Assembly: GCA_013399875.1 (NCBI GenBank)
Contig: VXAZ01006215.1
Coordinates: 558,001 to 622,000 of the forward strand
Length of the DNA: 64,000 nucleotides
From: Gymnorhina tibicen
Lineage: Eukaryota; Chordata; Aves; Passeriformes; Artamidae
Direction of reading: 5' to 3'
Positions 1 to 12,800 of this stretch are shown here, piece by piece; the first letter of the stretch is position 1; every line of letters starts with the position of its first letter. The translations under genes and the position numbers were made by a program. The notes beneath the pieces are model-generated. The model worked only from the letters and a program-made list of their open reading frames with translations, made no database searches and was not told the origin of the DNA.

Positions 1-3000
1 AAGGTCAAGTGAGAATTGTTAGATTTGAGAAAAGATGTTGGAGTGGAGGATGGGATAGTTTTTAAACTCACAGCTGGAATTAAGGAGATAACAGATTCAG
101 GTGTCCCTGAAGCAGTGAACTGGCTGTTCGAAGAAAGAAAGGAATTAAAGGCACGCAAAGTAAAGAGCAGCTGGTGTTACCTTCTACAACACAGAGTTAA
201 GCTACAAAATGCCCTGCCACAGCACAGTGTTTGCCAAAGTGCTCTGGTTAAAACCATTCCTTGACACATTTGCACAGGAGCAGTCCTTTGTGCACGGTGT
301 GCTGTGAGCAGGGCAGCTGGGGCACTGCTGGGGGAGCTCTGGCTGCCTGCATGCCCTGCCCGTGGTTTGCAGCAGGAAAGGGGGTGGATGAACTCCTGAG
401 CTGCTGTGGCTTCACCCCATTGCTGCAGCCTAGGTGCCACTTCTTCCTCCTCAGCCAGACCTGCTTGGGACGTGCAAGGTGCCAAGCAAACCTGCAGCTG
501 GCTCTGCACAGAGCCAGAATTCAGCCTTTATGGATATTTCTTGGCTGGTACATGGTGCTATTTTTGTCATTGTCAGAAAGGGTTCAGGCCACAGAGCTAG
601 ACAGGGTTCTCTTTCTCACTGGTACAGCCACAGACAAAAGGATATCACAACTAAAATCACTTTTCCAAAAATTATGTGTCCCTTTTCTAAGTTAGATGGA
701 ATATATTGAATAAAGGCTAAATTAAATCATCATGAAGTCAAGCTTCTGTTGTGATAACACAGACACAGATAACAACATAGTTACCTGCCTGTGGTCTCAC
801 GTGCTTAATGCCCATGGCTATGTTAAAATATTCTATTAACATTTTAAAATGATGATGATGATAGTTGTGAGCCCTAAGCAGTTGCTACCACATCACTCAG
901 GTGAGGATTATGGTGTCTGCAAAAAAAAGTCTCCTTATGTTGAGGTGGCATCCAAATATTTATTGGAGAGAGGAAGTAGAAGTGTGTGTTCCAGTCAGGA
1001 TTGTGCAGGAGGTGCAGAAGTAGTGTAGGGTTTATCTGACAACCTGCAGGAGCAGTGTAAAGCACAAAAGAGCCTGTGTTACAAGACCTCACTTTCCCGG
1101 GTAAACGTGCTGTTTGTTGTGCAGAAATGTTTATATGCAGGAATGTAAACAGAGCTGTCGCAGGGACAGAAATTCTCAGCTGGGTCAGATGAAGAATTTT
1201 CACCCGTTTTATCAGAAATTGATTATGTTTTGTCAATATAATTGTAATATTTAAAGATAAGGCTGGGTTGTGGCTGGGCATTCATGTGGGTGTGAGACGG
1301 GAAGAAATGTGCTTCCTTGAAGGAGTAGTGTGTCTTGAGAAGGAGACTGATGCCTTAAAAACACCCAAACTTTTGCCTTGGGCTACTCCATACTTGGCTA
1401 AAGGTTTGCCCATAGCCTGGGCTGGGTTATACTGAGTTAACGTGGGCAAGCTTCGTAGTGTGGTTTCTATTTTTACAGCCTAACAAAACAGATAATGTAA
1501 CTTATAAAAATGTACTGTAATTAATTAATGTAATAATGTAACTTAAAAAAAATTTCAGCCCTCCTGAGAACAAAGAGTTTGCCTTCTGGTGATGTGTAAC
1601 TCACTCTGTATTAATAAATCTGCTTTTACTTTTTGTTTTCAAAGCAACCATGCAAAACACAAGCCTATATTCTGAGTAATGTAAAAAGTGTGTTAGGAGT
1701 ATCTGATCCACTCATGTAACATTTTCCTCATCAGGAGACCAGGAAAAGAAAGTCTGTTGAAATCCTGTGCAGTAAAACCACATGGTTCAAACCCCAAAGG
1801 TCAGAAGTGACAGCCAAAGCTCTGGGACTTGCCAGTTCAGCAGCTCTCAGTTGTTCCTGTGCTGGAGTTGTACAGAGATGGGAGAGGACTGTGCATTAAC
1901 CTGTTGTGAAAGTTCCCTGTAAAATTTGAGAGAGAGTCACAAGGGGCAGGAGAACATGATGACTGTGCTTTATAGACACACTTTCTGTGGTTTTGTGAGA
2001 TTTTAGAACATTTTTAAAGCACTGTCACAAGCCACTAGTTGAGATGATGCACACATGAATTCCAGTCGTGTTAGCAGTGAGGAAATGGGTAGTTACCTTG
2101 TTGTGCCTGCTGTAGCCAGGAGGAAATTACATTGACTACCAGGAAGAAGCAAGGGGACTCCAGGGCCGTAAGTAGTGGTCTGGGCAGGGATCTCCTCTGC
2201 CTGTGGTAGTTCCACTTACCAGCTGGAAAATTTCTGCCAGCAGCTCTGTTTCAGCCCCTAAACATGGATCAGACAGTTGCTTTTATTCCCTTTGCATGTT
2301 GGAAGTGCAAGCAGAGATTATGCTTCACTGGCTAAGATAGAAATAGCCTTCAAGGAAGCCACCTTAGTGTTACTGGAGATTTGGGCTGTCAGGAGAATGA
2401 GTGGTGGCCTCTGTGCTTGCACCACCTTTCCAGCGCACTGACTCGTTGCTTGGTTTGGTTTGTGTGCTGTGTCTGGAGTGCTGTGTCTGATTTGCCACTC
2501 AATTTCTAGCACAGCTCTTTAAAGGAGAAACTTTAAAGGAGGAACTTCAGTAATGGTCCAGGCAGGGCATTGGGTTAACTCAGCTGTGTCTGCAAACCTG
2601 ACCATTGCGCTGACACTGCCATAAATACTGAACTTGTATCGGCAGCCACATGCTTTGGTGGGAGCTTGGGTGCTTCGGGGGGAGTGTGAGGACACTTCCT
2701 GGATGGCTGTTCCCAGGGACAGACACAATATCAGGCAAGGTGAGAGCATGCCTTGGCAGCTGATTCACCCACTTGGTGATTCAGGTAAACTCTCACTTTT
2801 CTATAGTTTTAAACTGCATTTTGGGCTGTCTGACATGTTGAGGTGCAGCCTCGCTCTTCCCAGAAGAGGTGAATTTCATGCTCCTTTTGTCTGGGGGCAG
2901 TGGGATTTTGCCTGGAAGAAAATACTTTGCATGGAAATGGAGTCATTTACAAGAAGTTGTGATCGTACAAAATTACACCAAGCCTCAAATCTCCTTCAGA

Positions 3001-6000
3001 CAGAAATTTGTTAGTGCAGAGTGCATGAACTCATCGAAACAGTTCAAATCCGAGGGTCTGCCTTCAAGTCTGTGTGTGCAGCAGCACTTTGTGTAATCTC
3101 AGTCTCTTAAATATGCACAGTCCTCCCACACATGGAGCTTCCAGCTTTTGACTGGGAGGCTGCTGCTGCAGGAGCATCTCTCAGGCAGAAATAGCACAGC
3201 CCTTGGCTATGTCTTTCCCTGGAAAAGCTAAAGATGCACATGCAGATCATAGATATGGGATCCCAGACTGGTTTGGGTTCAAAGGGACTTTAAAAATCAC
3301 CCCATCCCACCCCTGCTATGGGCAGGGACACCTTCCACTGTCCCAGGCTGCTCCAAGCCCCATCCAGCCTGGCCTTGGACACTGCCAGGGATCCAGGGGC
3401 AGCCACAGCTTCTCTGGGCACCCTGTGCCAGGGCCTCCCCACCCTCACAGGGAACAATTTCTTCCTAATTTCTAATCTAAACCTGCCTTCCTTCAGCTGA
3501 AGGCCATTCCACCTTGTCCTGTCACTGCATGCGCTTATGAATATATCCTGAACGGCAGTCTGGATGTAATGAAACTTAAAACTTCCAAGAAAATGTTTTT
3601 CTTTGCCTTTTCTTTAACTGGGAGGAGTTCAACATGAAAAATCTCAGCCTTTTGGTACTATGACTAAAAAAATAGTGGAGGCATGACAGTAACACTTGGG
3701 AAATGTTCTTCTTCCCTTGTTTGCAGAGATGGTGAGGTTTAAACCAGCCTCATTTCATTGGATTAAATCACATTTTGCTAAGGCAAGAGGTTTCACATTG
3801 CAGAATTTACTGCAATAGAAGAGAATTTAAAAAATTCATTTCCCTAACAAGTCAGCACTGATGTGGTGTGGCAGAAACCACCTTCTCCCCCTCCTGGGGT
3901 TTCTGCACCACTTTGCTTCAAGCTGGCTTGAGAGGAAGTTGTTTTAAAAGAAGTGCTGCTGTTTCATGCTCTCCAAACAATGAGTTTGCTACACCTCTGA
4001 AAATCAGGCTGCTTATGTAAGGGCCTAAATAAGGCTGTATCGTGCCAGTTTGAAAATAATTCCATAACTTTTGGATGCCTTCTCTCCCCAGGAAGCACAT
4101 ACAGGGGCATGTAAACTGGCAGGACACTGTGCCTAAGGCTTTTTTATTTGAAACATCTCAGTGTTGGAGAAGGCAATTTGATCTGGGAAAACAGACCTGA
4201 CATCCCTGAATCTGGGGCTTTGTTCTTGGCTGAGCTGTGTAGTGAAAAGCTGTTCATTCCCTGTTAAACCTCCACAATCTAACATTCCAGAGACAGAAAA
4301 CGGCATAGAAATGTAAAAGCAAAACTAGCACTGTAGTAGTGTACTCTTTAGAGTCACATAACAGCCAAGTTATTTTATCCTCCAAGTCTGATTTAATCCT
4401 TAATGCACTTCCCAAGGCTTAAATTTGAGGTATTTCAGGACACTGTTACCTCAAATTCTGGCTTTTACATTTGGGTTTCTTGCAGGACACCTGGCTCATG
4501 TTTTATTTGCATCGCTTAATACTCTGTGTTACAAAAAGCAGATTTCTGTGTAGGAGCAGTGGTTGCATTTTGCTCTTGTTTAAACAATCACTTGTCACTC
4601 CCCAACTTCAGGTAATGATCAGGGGCTGTGCCCAGGACCACTGAGTTGGGCTTGGCCTGGTGTTTTTCTGAAATTCTGTTCAGGTCTGGAGCATTTTCTT
4701 ATCAATAACAAAATCTGCGACAACACAGCAACTACTGCTAGTAGTAATTGTAATACGAGGTCACACTGCAGCTTCCCACCCTGGGGAATTGGTCACTGCA
4801 GTGCTGGTCCCCGGCAGGTCGGGAAGAACCAACTCTGCAGCTTCCCATGTGAGTCTGATTCAGCTCCTGTACTGGTTTGGGCCATGCTGCAACCTCTTCC
4901 TCGCTTGCTGTTTTGCTTTCTTTTAAAGAACAAAGTTTACAACATAAATAAATCTTTTGTGCAAACCCCATGTGCTCAGGCAGGATGCAGGAAGGTAATC
5001 CAGGTTCCTGTCTGTTCCTGTTTGCTGCTGGAGAGAGGCTGAAGTCCAGGGCAGGAGCTTTTCATCCTGCAGGCTGAAGGGCTTATCTGTCTCTGCAGTG
5101 ACCTCATCCTGAGGAGTTAGGGCACTGAGCTGTTCCCTTGCCATTGGCTGTGTCCTACCTGGCCACCTCTTCCTCCCTTCCAATGGCTGTTTGCAGAGCC
5201 TGGAAATTTGCCCCCACTGTAACTGATCTTACTTTTTAACAAAACACTTTCTGTTAAGGCCATTTTTTTACCTCCCTCTCAGCTTCCTATGGAATTTAAA
5301 ATTGGACTTTGTTCCATGTTGAACGTTGAATTCACTTAATTACTTGTGGCCCAGTGTTAGAGCCTTTTGTTTCAGAAGGGACTACCCCAAAAACCTGTTT
5401 TTGCAGTGGGCAGCTCTGGCAGCACGACTCCCAGCCATCAGTCTGGCTCTGTGGGAAGGTGGCACCGCCATGGGTTGTGGAAAAAGGACCTCTCAGTGGA
5501 GCGTGGAGCAAGAGATGGGAACACTTCTTAAAAGGGATCCCAGCTCTTGTTTTATGTGCACCCTCCCAGAAGCTCATGCAGGGAAGAAGTGGAGAGCAGT
5601 GGTGGGAGATCAGCAAGGAGGGTTTGCTGTTCTGTGAAGCTCTCAGGGTTTTACTTGATTATGAGGGTAACGTGTATGTGGTTAGAGAATTGAACATACC
5701 TTGCCACAATGCACGTGGAGGCTCAATCAAAGGTCCAGGATGGTCATAACTGGGTGGGGCTCTGAGGGAGCAGCTACAAACCATCCCTTGGTGGACTCAA
5801 GGCCTGTATCACTGGGTTTTGTTTCTCTAACACCTTGTCTCAAGGGTTTTCAGGGGGATCCTGAACTTGTGGGCTGTGCCAGGCCCAGGAACAGTGGTGG
5901 CACTCAAATCAGAGCTGAGCTGGGGCCAGCTTCAGTCTGATAATGCTGTGGGAATTCTCTGCAAAGAATCTTTCATGGTTTTGACCTTTAGGCTCTTGTT

Positions 6001-6235
6001 TAAAATGGTGGTGTTTGTTTAGTGGGCAATTCCTGCAGTACGTTACTGAGAGTATTGCTTGAGTGGAGTTTCTGTTGGAACCATTTATTTGTTTCTTTTA
6101 GGGCAGTAATTATTTACCAAGTATCAGCGGCTGTCTGGGAAGTCTAGTTAATTATCAGCTCACCTCAGTGAAACCGCACGTAGTGAAAATATTTAAATAA
6201 AAAATTGAAAGTTGTTCTTTTTCCTCTCGTTTCAG
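1..6235. other. Non-coding DNA upstream of the MAP3K13 coding region
   Basis: I see no coding exon here. The open frames are short, lack flanking splice sites in phase and resemble no known protein. The stretch holds one CR1 fragment (3246-3530, described separately) and ordinary AT-rich unique DNA. It is either intergenic DNA or 5' introns and untranslated exons of MAP3K13. I cannot place a promoter: there is no CpG-rich block before about 6240, so the main MAP3K13 promoter probably lies left of the window or is CpG-poor. Confidence 0.6.
3246..3530 (-). repeat. CR1 LINE fragment, minus strand
   Basis: Read on the minus strand, this is the 3' end of a CR1 element. It holds the typical blocks (CCCTGTGAGGG, GAGGCCCTGGCACAGGG, GTGTCCAAGGCCAGG, AGGTGTCCCTGCC) and ends next to a degenerate ATTCTATG-like tail at the low-coordinate side. 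Being only about 0.3 kb, it is a 5'-truncated, dead copy. Similar blocks recur at 9376, 11180, 31205 and 54675. Confidence 0.85.
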
Positions 6236-6326
6236 GTACTGGGCCCGCGCGTCACATGTGAGTTGTGTCGTACAAATGCTCTGAGCACCCCCTCGGGCCG
6301 TCTCCTTGATGCACACTCACGGCATC
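6236..6326 (+). promoter_or_regulatory. MAP3K13: MAP3K13 5' leader segment with two minimal uORFs
   Basis: A pyrimidine tract ending in TTTCAG at 6231-6235 is a good acceptor, so the first coding exon probably starts at 6236 and carries about 91 nt of leader. Within it, ATG at 6256-6258 is followed at once by TGA (6259-6261), a start-stop element. A second ATG at 6276-6278 is followed by CTC and TGA (6282-6284). A third ATG at 6309 is in frame with the main start but in poor context. Very short uORFs often lower initiation downstream; that they do so here is inference and depends on the exon starting at 6236. Confidence 0.55.
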
Positions 6327-6810
6327 ATGGCCAGCACTCAGGAGCGCCTGAGCCTGTCTTCCTCTCCCAGCTCCATGGGCAAAGCGTTCTGTGAGGACAA
6401 GGACTCGGGGAGGTTCCCCGACGAGCACCCCGCCGCCGGGAGCCGCCCGTCGCCCGAGCTGCTGGAGGACGTGCGGGAGCGGGGCTCGCTGCCGGCCGAG
6501 CTGCTGGAGGGCGTGAGCAGCCCGGGCACGGCGGCCGTGCTGACCAGCATCAGCGAGGACGCCCGCGACCACTTCGAGAACAGCGTGCTGCAGCTGCGGG
6601 AGCAGGACGAGCCCGAGCCGGGGCTCCCGCAGGGCACCCGCAGCCCGGGGGACGGGGACACCAACGGCGCCGCCGACGACGTCAAGGTCCAGTTCAACCG
6701 GACGGGCAGCGGCAGCGGCGGCTTCCTCGAGGGGCTCTTCGGGTGCCTGCGGCCCGTGTGGAACATCATAGGCAAGGCCTACTCCACGGACTACAAACTG
6801 CAGCAGCAAG
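6327..6810 (+). CDS. MAP3K13: MAP3K13 coding exon 1, N-terminal regulatory region
   Basis: Encodes residues 1-161 plus the first base of codon 162. The first half is Ser/Pro/Glu-rich and poorly conserved. The last 30 or so residues ([19 protein letters not shown] and what follows) are the near-invariant segment just before the kinase domain of the LZK/DLK family. The exon is much richer in GC and CpG than its flanks, so a long antisense open frame (6968-6252) appears here as a composition artefact. The donor at 6811 is GTAAGA, phase 1. Confidence 0.95.
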
Positions 6811-9800
6811 GTAAGAGGGAGCCGCCCGCACTGCTTTGGGCTGAGGTGAGGGAAGGAACCCGGGGCTCTTCCCCGCTCTCCACGCGGCCGTTTGTGTCTC
6901 GTCCAGCCCTGCCGCGGGTTTCCGAGGGCAAATCCCGCGCTGTAGAGCCAACGGCCGTCGTGTGGCAAAGGCAGCTCGTGATGGAGTCAAAACCGACTGC
7001 CCGTTGTGCCCCGTGGCTTGGGCCATTGGGACAGGGCCTGAACCTGAACTGAGCGTGGGGATCCGAAGGAATTGTGTTGAAGTGCGTGGTACAATCCCTG
7101 TGTTAATTTCTGGAGGTGTTTCATGCCAGATGGAAAACACTGGCATAGGCACTCCCACTTCAGAACCTGCAGGTGAAGGCTGTCCCCAGTTGACCACCAA
7201 ACAGCAGGAGTATTGCTTCTCTTTTAAAAGGACTTTTATTTCTTTTTATTCAGGAGTAATTTTCCTCTTTAAAATATCATTTAGTACTTGTCTTTCCAGA
7301 AATATGTTCTTTAATATTTATACCTTTTTCATTTAGATGTGTAAGCGTAAATGTGTAAGTGCATGTGAGTATAAATATATATAAAATCTGTAGCTTGGGA
7401 ATAAGTGATGTCCCAGTTGACTGCATATATATCTATATATCTTTCTCTATATATATCTTCAGGGGGTACTGAAAGCTGAAGAGCAGAGTATGCTCTGCTG
7501 TTGGTGTGTGATTTCTGCCCTAGCACAGGGGGAGGGAGGTGGCAGATGGGAAGAGAACAAGCTGTCATTAGAATTAAGGAGCTGAAATGGTTGAGGCTTA
7601 TGGGAAATGGGAACAGCCTGGCCACGGCAGTACCGTGGGGCAAAGTCTCCTTTGAGCATCACTCCGTAGTAATCAAATGGCTTTTTGGCACTGACAAATC
7701 ATAAGATACAAGGTCAGAAACCTGTCTGAGTGGTTCAAATCTAAACCCCAGAGGGATGGGGAACAGCTCCTAATATGAGGAAAGAGAGCTTTTAAACAAC
7801 GTGTTGGATGAATTTGCCTTGAAATCAGCTTCCTAGAGTCAGTCATCTCCAGTTCATAAGCGAGCAGGAAATACACCTGTGCATCCCGGGTGCCTCCTGA
7901 GCAGCAGCCCCGCGTGCAAGGGTTTGCTTGGTTTGAGGTTCTCTGACACAGCTGGTTCTGTTTGGTTTGCATGTTGTAAGCTCGGTGTGTCACGTGTGGT
8001 TCAGACTACAAACAAAAACAGTGACAGGAAGTTCCCTGGGGGGTTAAGGCTGCTGGGGTGACTGCAAAATGGGTGGACAGTTTTGGAAGGGGCTGTCTGG
8101 GTGGGGAGTCCCCCTTGGGAAGGAAAAGGAGGTTCCGAGTGGTCGGATGACATTCAGAGCAGGCATTGGGCAGTGCCTGTGTGCCAGTGCTTTGGGCTGG
8201 ATGCTCAGTGCTTGTAAGTGAAGCTAAGAATTTCTGAGGAAAGGCCAGAGTGGCAGTGGCTGCTCCCAGCAATTCTCTGTGTGTCCCACACCTGTCCCCG
8301 CTGCTGCCTCTGAGCCATCCCGTGCTGCTGTGTCCCCATGGCCTCGGAGCGGTGGCTCTGGGAGAGCTGCCCATGAGACACAGAGATCCTGTTTCCCAAA
8401 TAACTGGGCCAGCAGGTGCACTGGAGACCACGGTGCAGTCTGTGCTCTGGTGGCCCACAGGGGACACTCACTTTTCTAGAGAAGTCACCAAAGGAAGAGA
8501 TTGAAGCACTGACGAATGAAAAGGAGCAGCTGAGGGCAGTGCTGGGGCTGGAGGGTGCACACAGGGCTCCTTCCTGTGCACAGGGTGTCCTGCTGCTCTC
8601 TGTGTTGGGAGCATGTTCAGAGCCACACATCCAGGGGCACTCTGCAGTTTGCTGCTGGCATCGGGCCCTTCTAAAAGGGCAGATTTGAACTGGCTACAGA
8701 TGTGGTAAGGCTGAGGATTATTTGGGATCAGCTGTATGTAGCCTGTGTGGTTGAGCTGCATTTTCAGTGTCTTCACTGCTAGAAAGGGGAGTGAAAAGAA
8801 GATTTAAAAAAAAATTATTATTACTTTTTATTCTGGAGCTGCTTAGTTGTCTAGCTCTGATGACATCTGTTATCCTGATGGCAGTACTACACTTCTGTTA
8901 CTCAAGGATAAACCTTTTCAAACTGCTTCTGTGCTGAAACTTGAGGATTTTGTGAGAATATTCATGTTCTCTTTTCCAGATGATCTCATTCTTGCTTCTT
9001 GCCACCAGAAAATCATCTTTGTGTGCATTTCATCAGCTACATACAAGCCAGCAGTTCAGTAACTGATGTATGTGATTATTTTTATTTTTGCTGTCTTTTA
9101 GCAAGAGCACAGAGGATGCATGGATTGTGTTTGTGCAAGTGCTGTGTGGCTGAGGAAATGTCTGGGGCTCTTTCAGCAGCAGGGAGAGGATTGTGGTGGC
9201 TTTTCATTTCCCTGGGAGCTGCTTCACAGCTTTGGGCTGGTGCCATGGATCTGTGCAGATTATTTTTTTCCCCCTTCTTCATGAGACAACTACTTAAAGC
9301 CTCATCCAGGAGTAATCCTTTGTGTTGGGCTGAATCAACAACAGGGGTAGGAGTCCAGTTTGGGTCTGCAGCCATGTGGCCTTCCAGTACCTAAGGAGGG
9401 CTTATAAAAAAGAGGGAGAGCGACTTTTTACATGGGGAGGTAGTGATAGGGCAAGGGGGAATGGTTTTAAACTAACAGAAGAGAGATTAAGATTAGATGT
9501 TTGGAAGAAATCCTTCCCTGTGAGGGTGGGGAGGCCCTGGCACAGGGTGCCCAGAGAAGCTGTGGCTGCCCCATCCCTGGAAGTGTCCAAGGCCAGGTTG
9601 GAGCCACCTGGGCTACTGGAAGGTGTCCCTGCCCATGGCAGGGGTGGAAGGGGATGGGCTTTAAGATCCCTTCCAACCCAAACCATGTTATGTTGCCTGC
9701 AGGTGCTTTGTGGTACTTTTTGCTGCTCCCTGGTATCCCTGCCCGCTGCTTTGGCTGTCCTGCAGGCCCACTCTTTGGGACATGGTGGTGGTGTTGTGGT

Positions 9801-12800
9801 TGCAAGTAGCAAAAGACAAATAGGCTTCATGTCCTTGAGCCCATATTGCCTGTGAAGCTTTGGCTCGTGACTTGGTGAAAGAGGGAAGAGATAAGAACAG
9901 CTTTTACATGATTCTGCATTATCTTCTTGTTGAAGTTACTGCTTGAGTGTCCTTCCTGACACCGAATGGTCACCAAGAGGGGTGTGCCTGTGCTTCCCTG
10001 CAGGACACGGGCTGGGCAGAGTGTTGGTCAGCTGGGAGCTGCCACAGGCTCTGTGCTGGTTGACCAAGCGATGCCAATTGCTGCTTGGTGGGAATCATTC
10101 CTGCAGGGAATGTTTGCTTTTGTATTGTTCAGTGCCAGCTGATTATCTGAGGTTTAAGTACTTGGGGTTTGACCCATAAAATCCCCCCCTCTTATGTTTT
10201 TCTAGTTGTTCACCCTGATTTCTAAAGGCTGTTGGTGAGTGCTTTCAGGGAGACACACTCAGTTCTTTAATTTGCATCTACCAGTTATTTAATTGGGATT
10301 GTGGGGGCTCCAACACTTTAAAGCAAGACTTGTTTGTGTTTCCTAGAGACTCATTAGACTTCCCAGCCATTTCCTTTGGACTAAGAAGCTGTCTCCAGGA
10401 GCTGCTTTCACCTTCCCGTTCCTGGGTTGTGTGTTTGCCGTCGTCGTGAGAGTTTTTGTGTGTACCTGGAGACCAAGGTGCCCGTCGGAGGGTGCTCTTA
10501 TTGGGGGGGGTTTGTGTAACCAGGGATGCGTCTTGTCACAGTGCCAGCGCTGGAGAGCAGCCAGTGCTGGGAAAAACGTCCTCCAAATAGATTGGCTCAA
10601 TGTCTCAGGCTGCTCCTGCATTTCTTCCCCATGGGAAATAGATTCCCATCATTCTACTCAAATGGTTCTTAATCACCTCAGAAACGCAAGTTCTTGCGCA
10701 ATTCCTGCTGCTATTGCACTTTAATATATTTGGGGAAGCATCCCACTGGCTTCTTTAGGCCCAGAAGAGTCTGGCTACTACACTGTATGTTACCTATGGT
10801 TTGGCTCTTTGTTCTTCTTGATATTCCCGAAGATGTGGGATATTTCACTGTCTCTACACTGAAACCTCTTCCTGAATTGTGCCCCTGACAATCAGGATGC
10901 AAATGGGATATGGGAGAGGATCTGTGTTCCCAAATAAACATGAGATGACTTTGCAGGAGGAACCACATGAACTTTTGCTTACTTTGTTTACAGCCTCTCT
11001 CAGCCTTTGCCATTGCAGAGGGAATATTAGGGGAAGGTAATATTACCTGATAGGGAATATTAAGAGCAAACTAGGGTTCCAAGGTGATACAGTTATCCAT
11101 TACTGCTCACAAACTGTAGACGCTTAATGGAAATGAATGTCCGTGTTCTGTGCCCTGCACAGGAAAGACAGACTTCCCACGGGTAAAGATGGAAAGAGAC
11201 TTTGGACAAGGGGGAATGGCTTCCCACTGCCAGAGGGCAGGGATAGATGGGATACTGAGGAGAAATTCTTCCCTGTGAGGGAGGTGAGGCCCTGGCACAG
11301 GGTGCCCAGGGAAGCTGTGGCTGTCCCTGGATCCCTGGCAGTGTCCAAGGCCAGGTTGGATGGGGCTTGGAGCAGCCTGGGACAGTGGAAGGTGTCCCTG
11401 CCTGTGGCAGGGGGTGGGACTGGATGAGCTGCAAGATCCCTTCCACCCCAGTCCATTCCATGATTCTATGAAAGAAACAGCTATTTCAGTACAACAGAAT
11501 AGTTTCTGTGTTGCCCATATAAAAATACTCTTCATCAACACACACAAAAATCACCTGTATTTGCCACCTCCTTTCAGAAGTGATGCGTTTGTGCATTAAA
11601 TAGAAATACAGATCTTTTTGATTTAATTATGAATGAATGAATTAATTTTATTAATTATCTAATTATTTTCTTTATTTAAAATCTTCTAGTGTTTAAATGT
11701 CAAAAGACTTAAATGCCAGCTTATGTTCAGAGCTGCGGGCGGATCCATGAGTATGGAAAAGAGCCTTGTGTCTGGGCAGGAACATGTGCTGGGGTTGAAC
11801 TCTGCCCTGCCAAGGCGGAGGGAGTTTCTGCTGTGGATGAGCAATGTTTTTTGTTTCTAGTTCAGTGAGCAGAAGGAGTGCTGGGGTCTGGCTCCGGGGG
11901 GAGCTGCTTTTCCATGGCCGTGCCTGGGCAGCACTCGCTCGGCAGGAGACAGCAGCCACTGCCTGCCTGTCGCAGGGATGATCCCGGGGAAAGCTTCGGA
12001 CTGGGATCAGCCCACAGACAGCTGGGATATACAAGTTTCCCTTCAGTGATGACAGTATCTAGGATGGACACTTTGGCGTAGTCCCAGCTGCAGCCCTGGG
12101 AACATCCCAGTGGCTCGGAATCTGGACGAGACAAGGACGCACCTTTGTAGTCCTCTGAAACAGAGACCTGTACAGGTGTGACTTCCTTTTATTTCAGGAA
12201 TCAGTGGGTTACTTGTTGGGTTTGCTGCTAAATAACTTATCCTCCAAACTTAGATCTTTATTGAATTACAGTAAATAAACAATTGTCTGCCTTTTATCCT
12301 GCTGTTTGTGAGATTTAAGGTAATTTCAAGGTGACTGACAGGGAACAGGGGTTTCTGTTCTGATGGGTGCAACTCTGTTGAAGCAGTTTATACAGTGCCA
12401 CTGGACCACTCCAGCATTATCCCTACAAATGTGTGTGGGTACTGAAGAGAAGGAATTGCTTAAGGTTGTTTTGCCTGTCTGACATCGATATACACCATGT
12501 TGGTGTGGGAGAGACCTATTTCTGTGCCTGCTGCTGGTGGTTGATGTGCTTTGTGTTGGCTGTCTTGGTGGTTGCTGCTCTGTGTTTTACAACCTGTCAC
12601 CTCTGACTTTTATTTCCTATTTTTGTGTATTTCAGGGAGTGAAAAAGACCCTCAATATTTTTTATATCACTTGTGAACGTTAAATGTTTCTCCTAATCTA
12701 CGCTTTTCAGTGGAGTTACGCACTTTGTTCGGTGTCGGGGTAGAGGGTCTCCTCCCAAAATTGCCAATCCAGGGTGTCTGGTGCTGCCTGCCAAGCTGGA

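Noticed and set aside
6309..6311. In-frame ATG upstream as the MAP3K13 start
   Set aside because: Its context is poor (T at -3), and the protein from 6327 aligns with the mammalian N-terminus. It could still be a minor start.
6252..6968. A 238-codon open frame on the minus strand
   Set aside because: It is antisense to MAP3K13 coding exon 1, rich in Ala/Arg/Gly/Pro because of GC content, and resembles no protein. It is a composition shadow.
11093..11547. Three overlapping minus-strand open frames of 110-146 codons
   Set aside because: They are antisense translations of the CR1 fragment at 11180-11472. The same peptides recur at other CR1 copies (3246, 9376, 31205), and they are not host genes.
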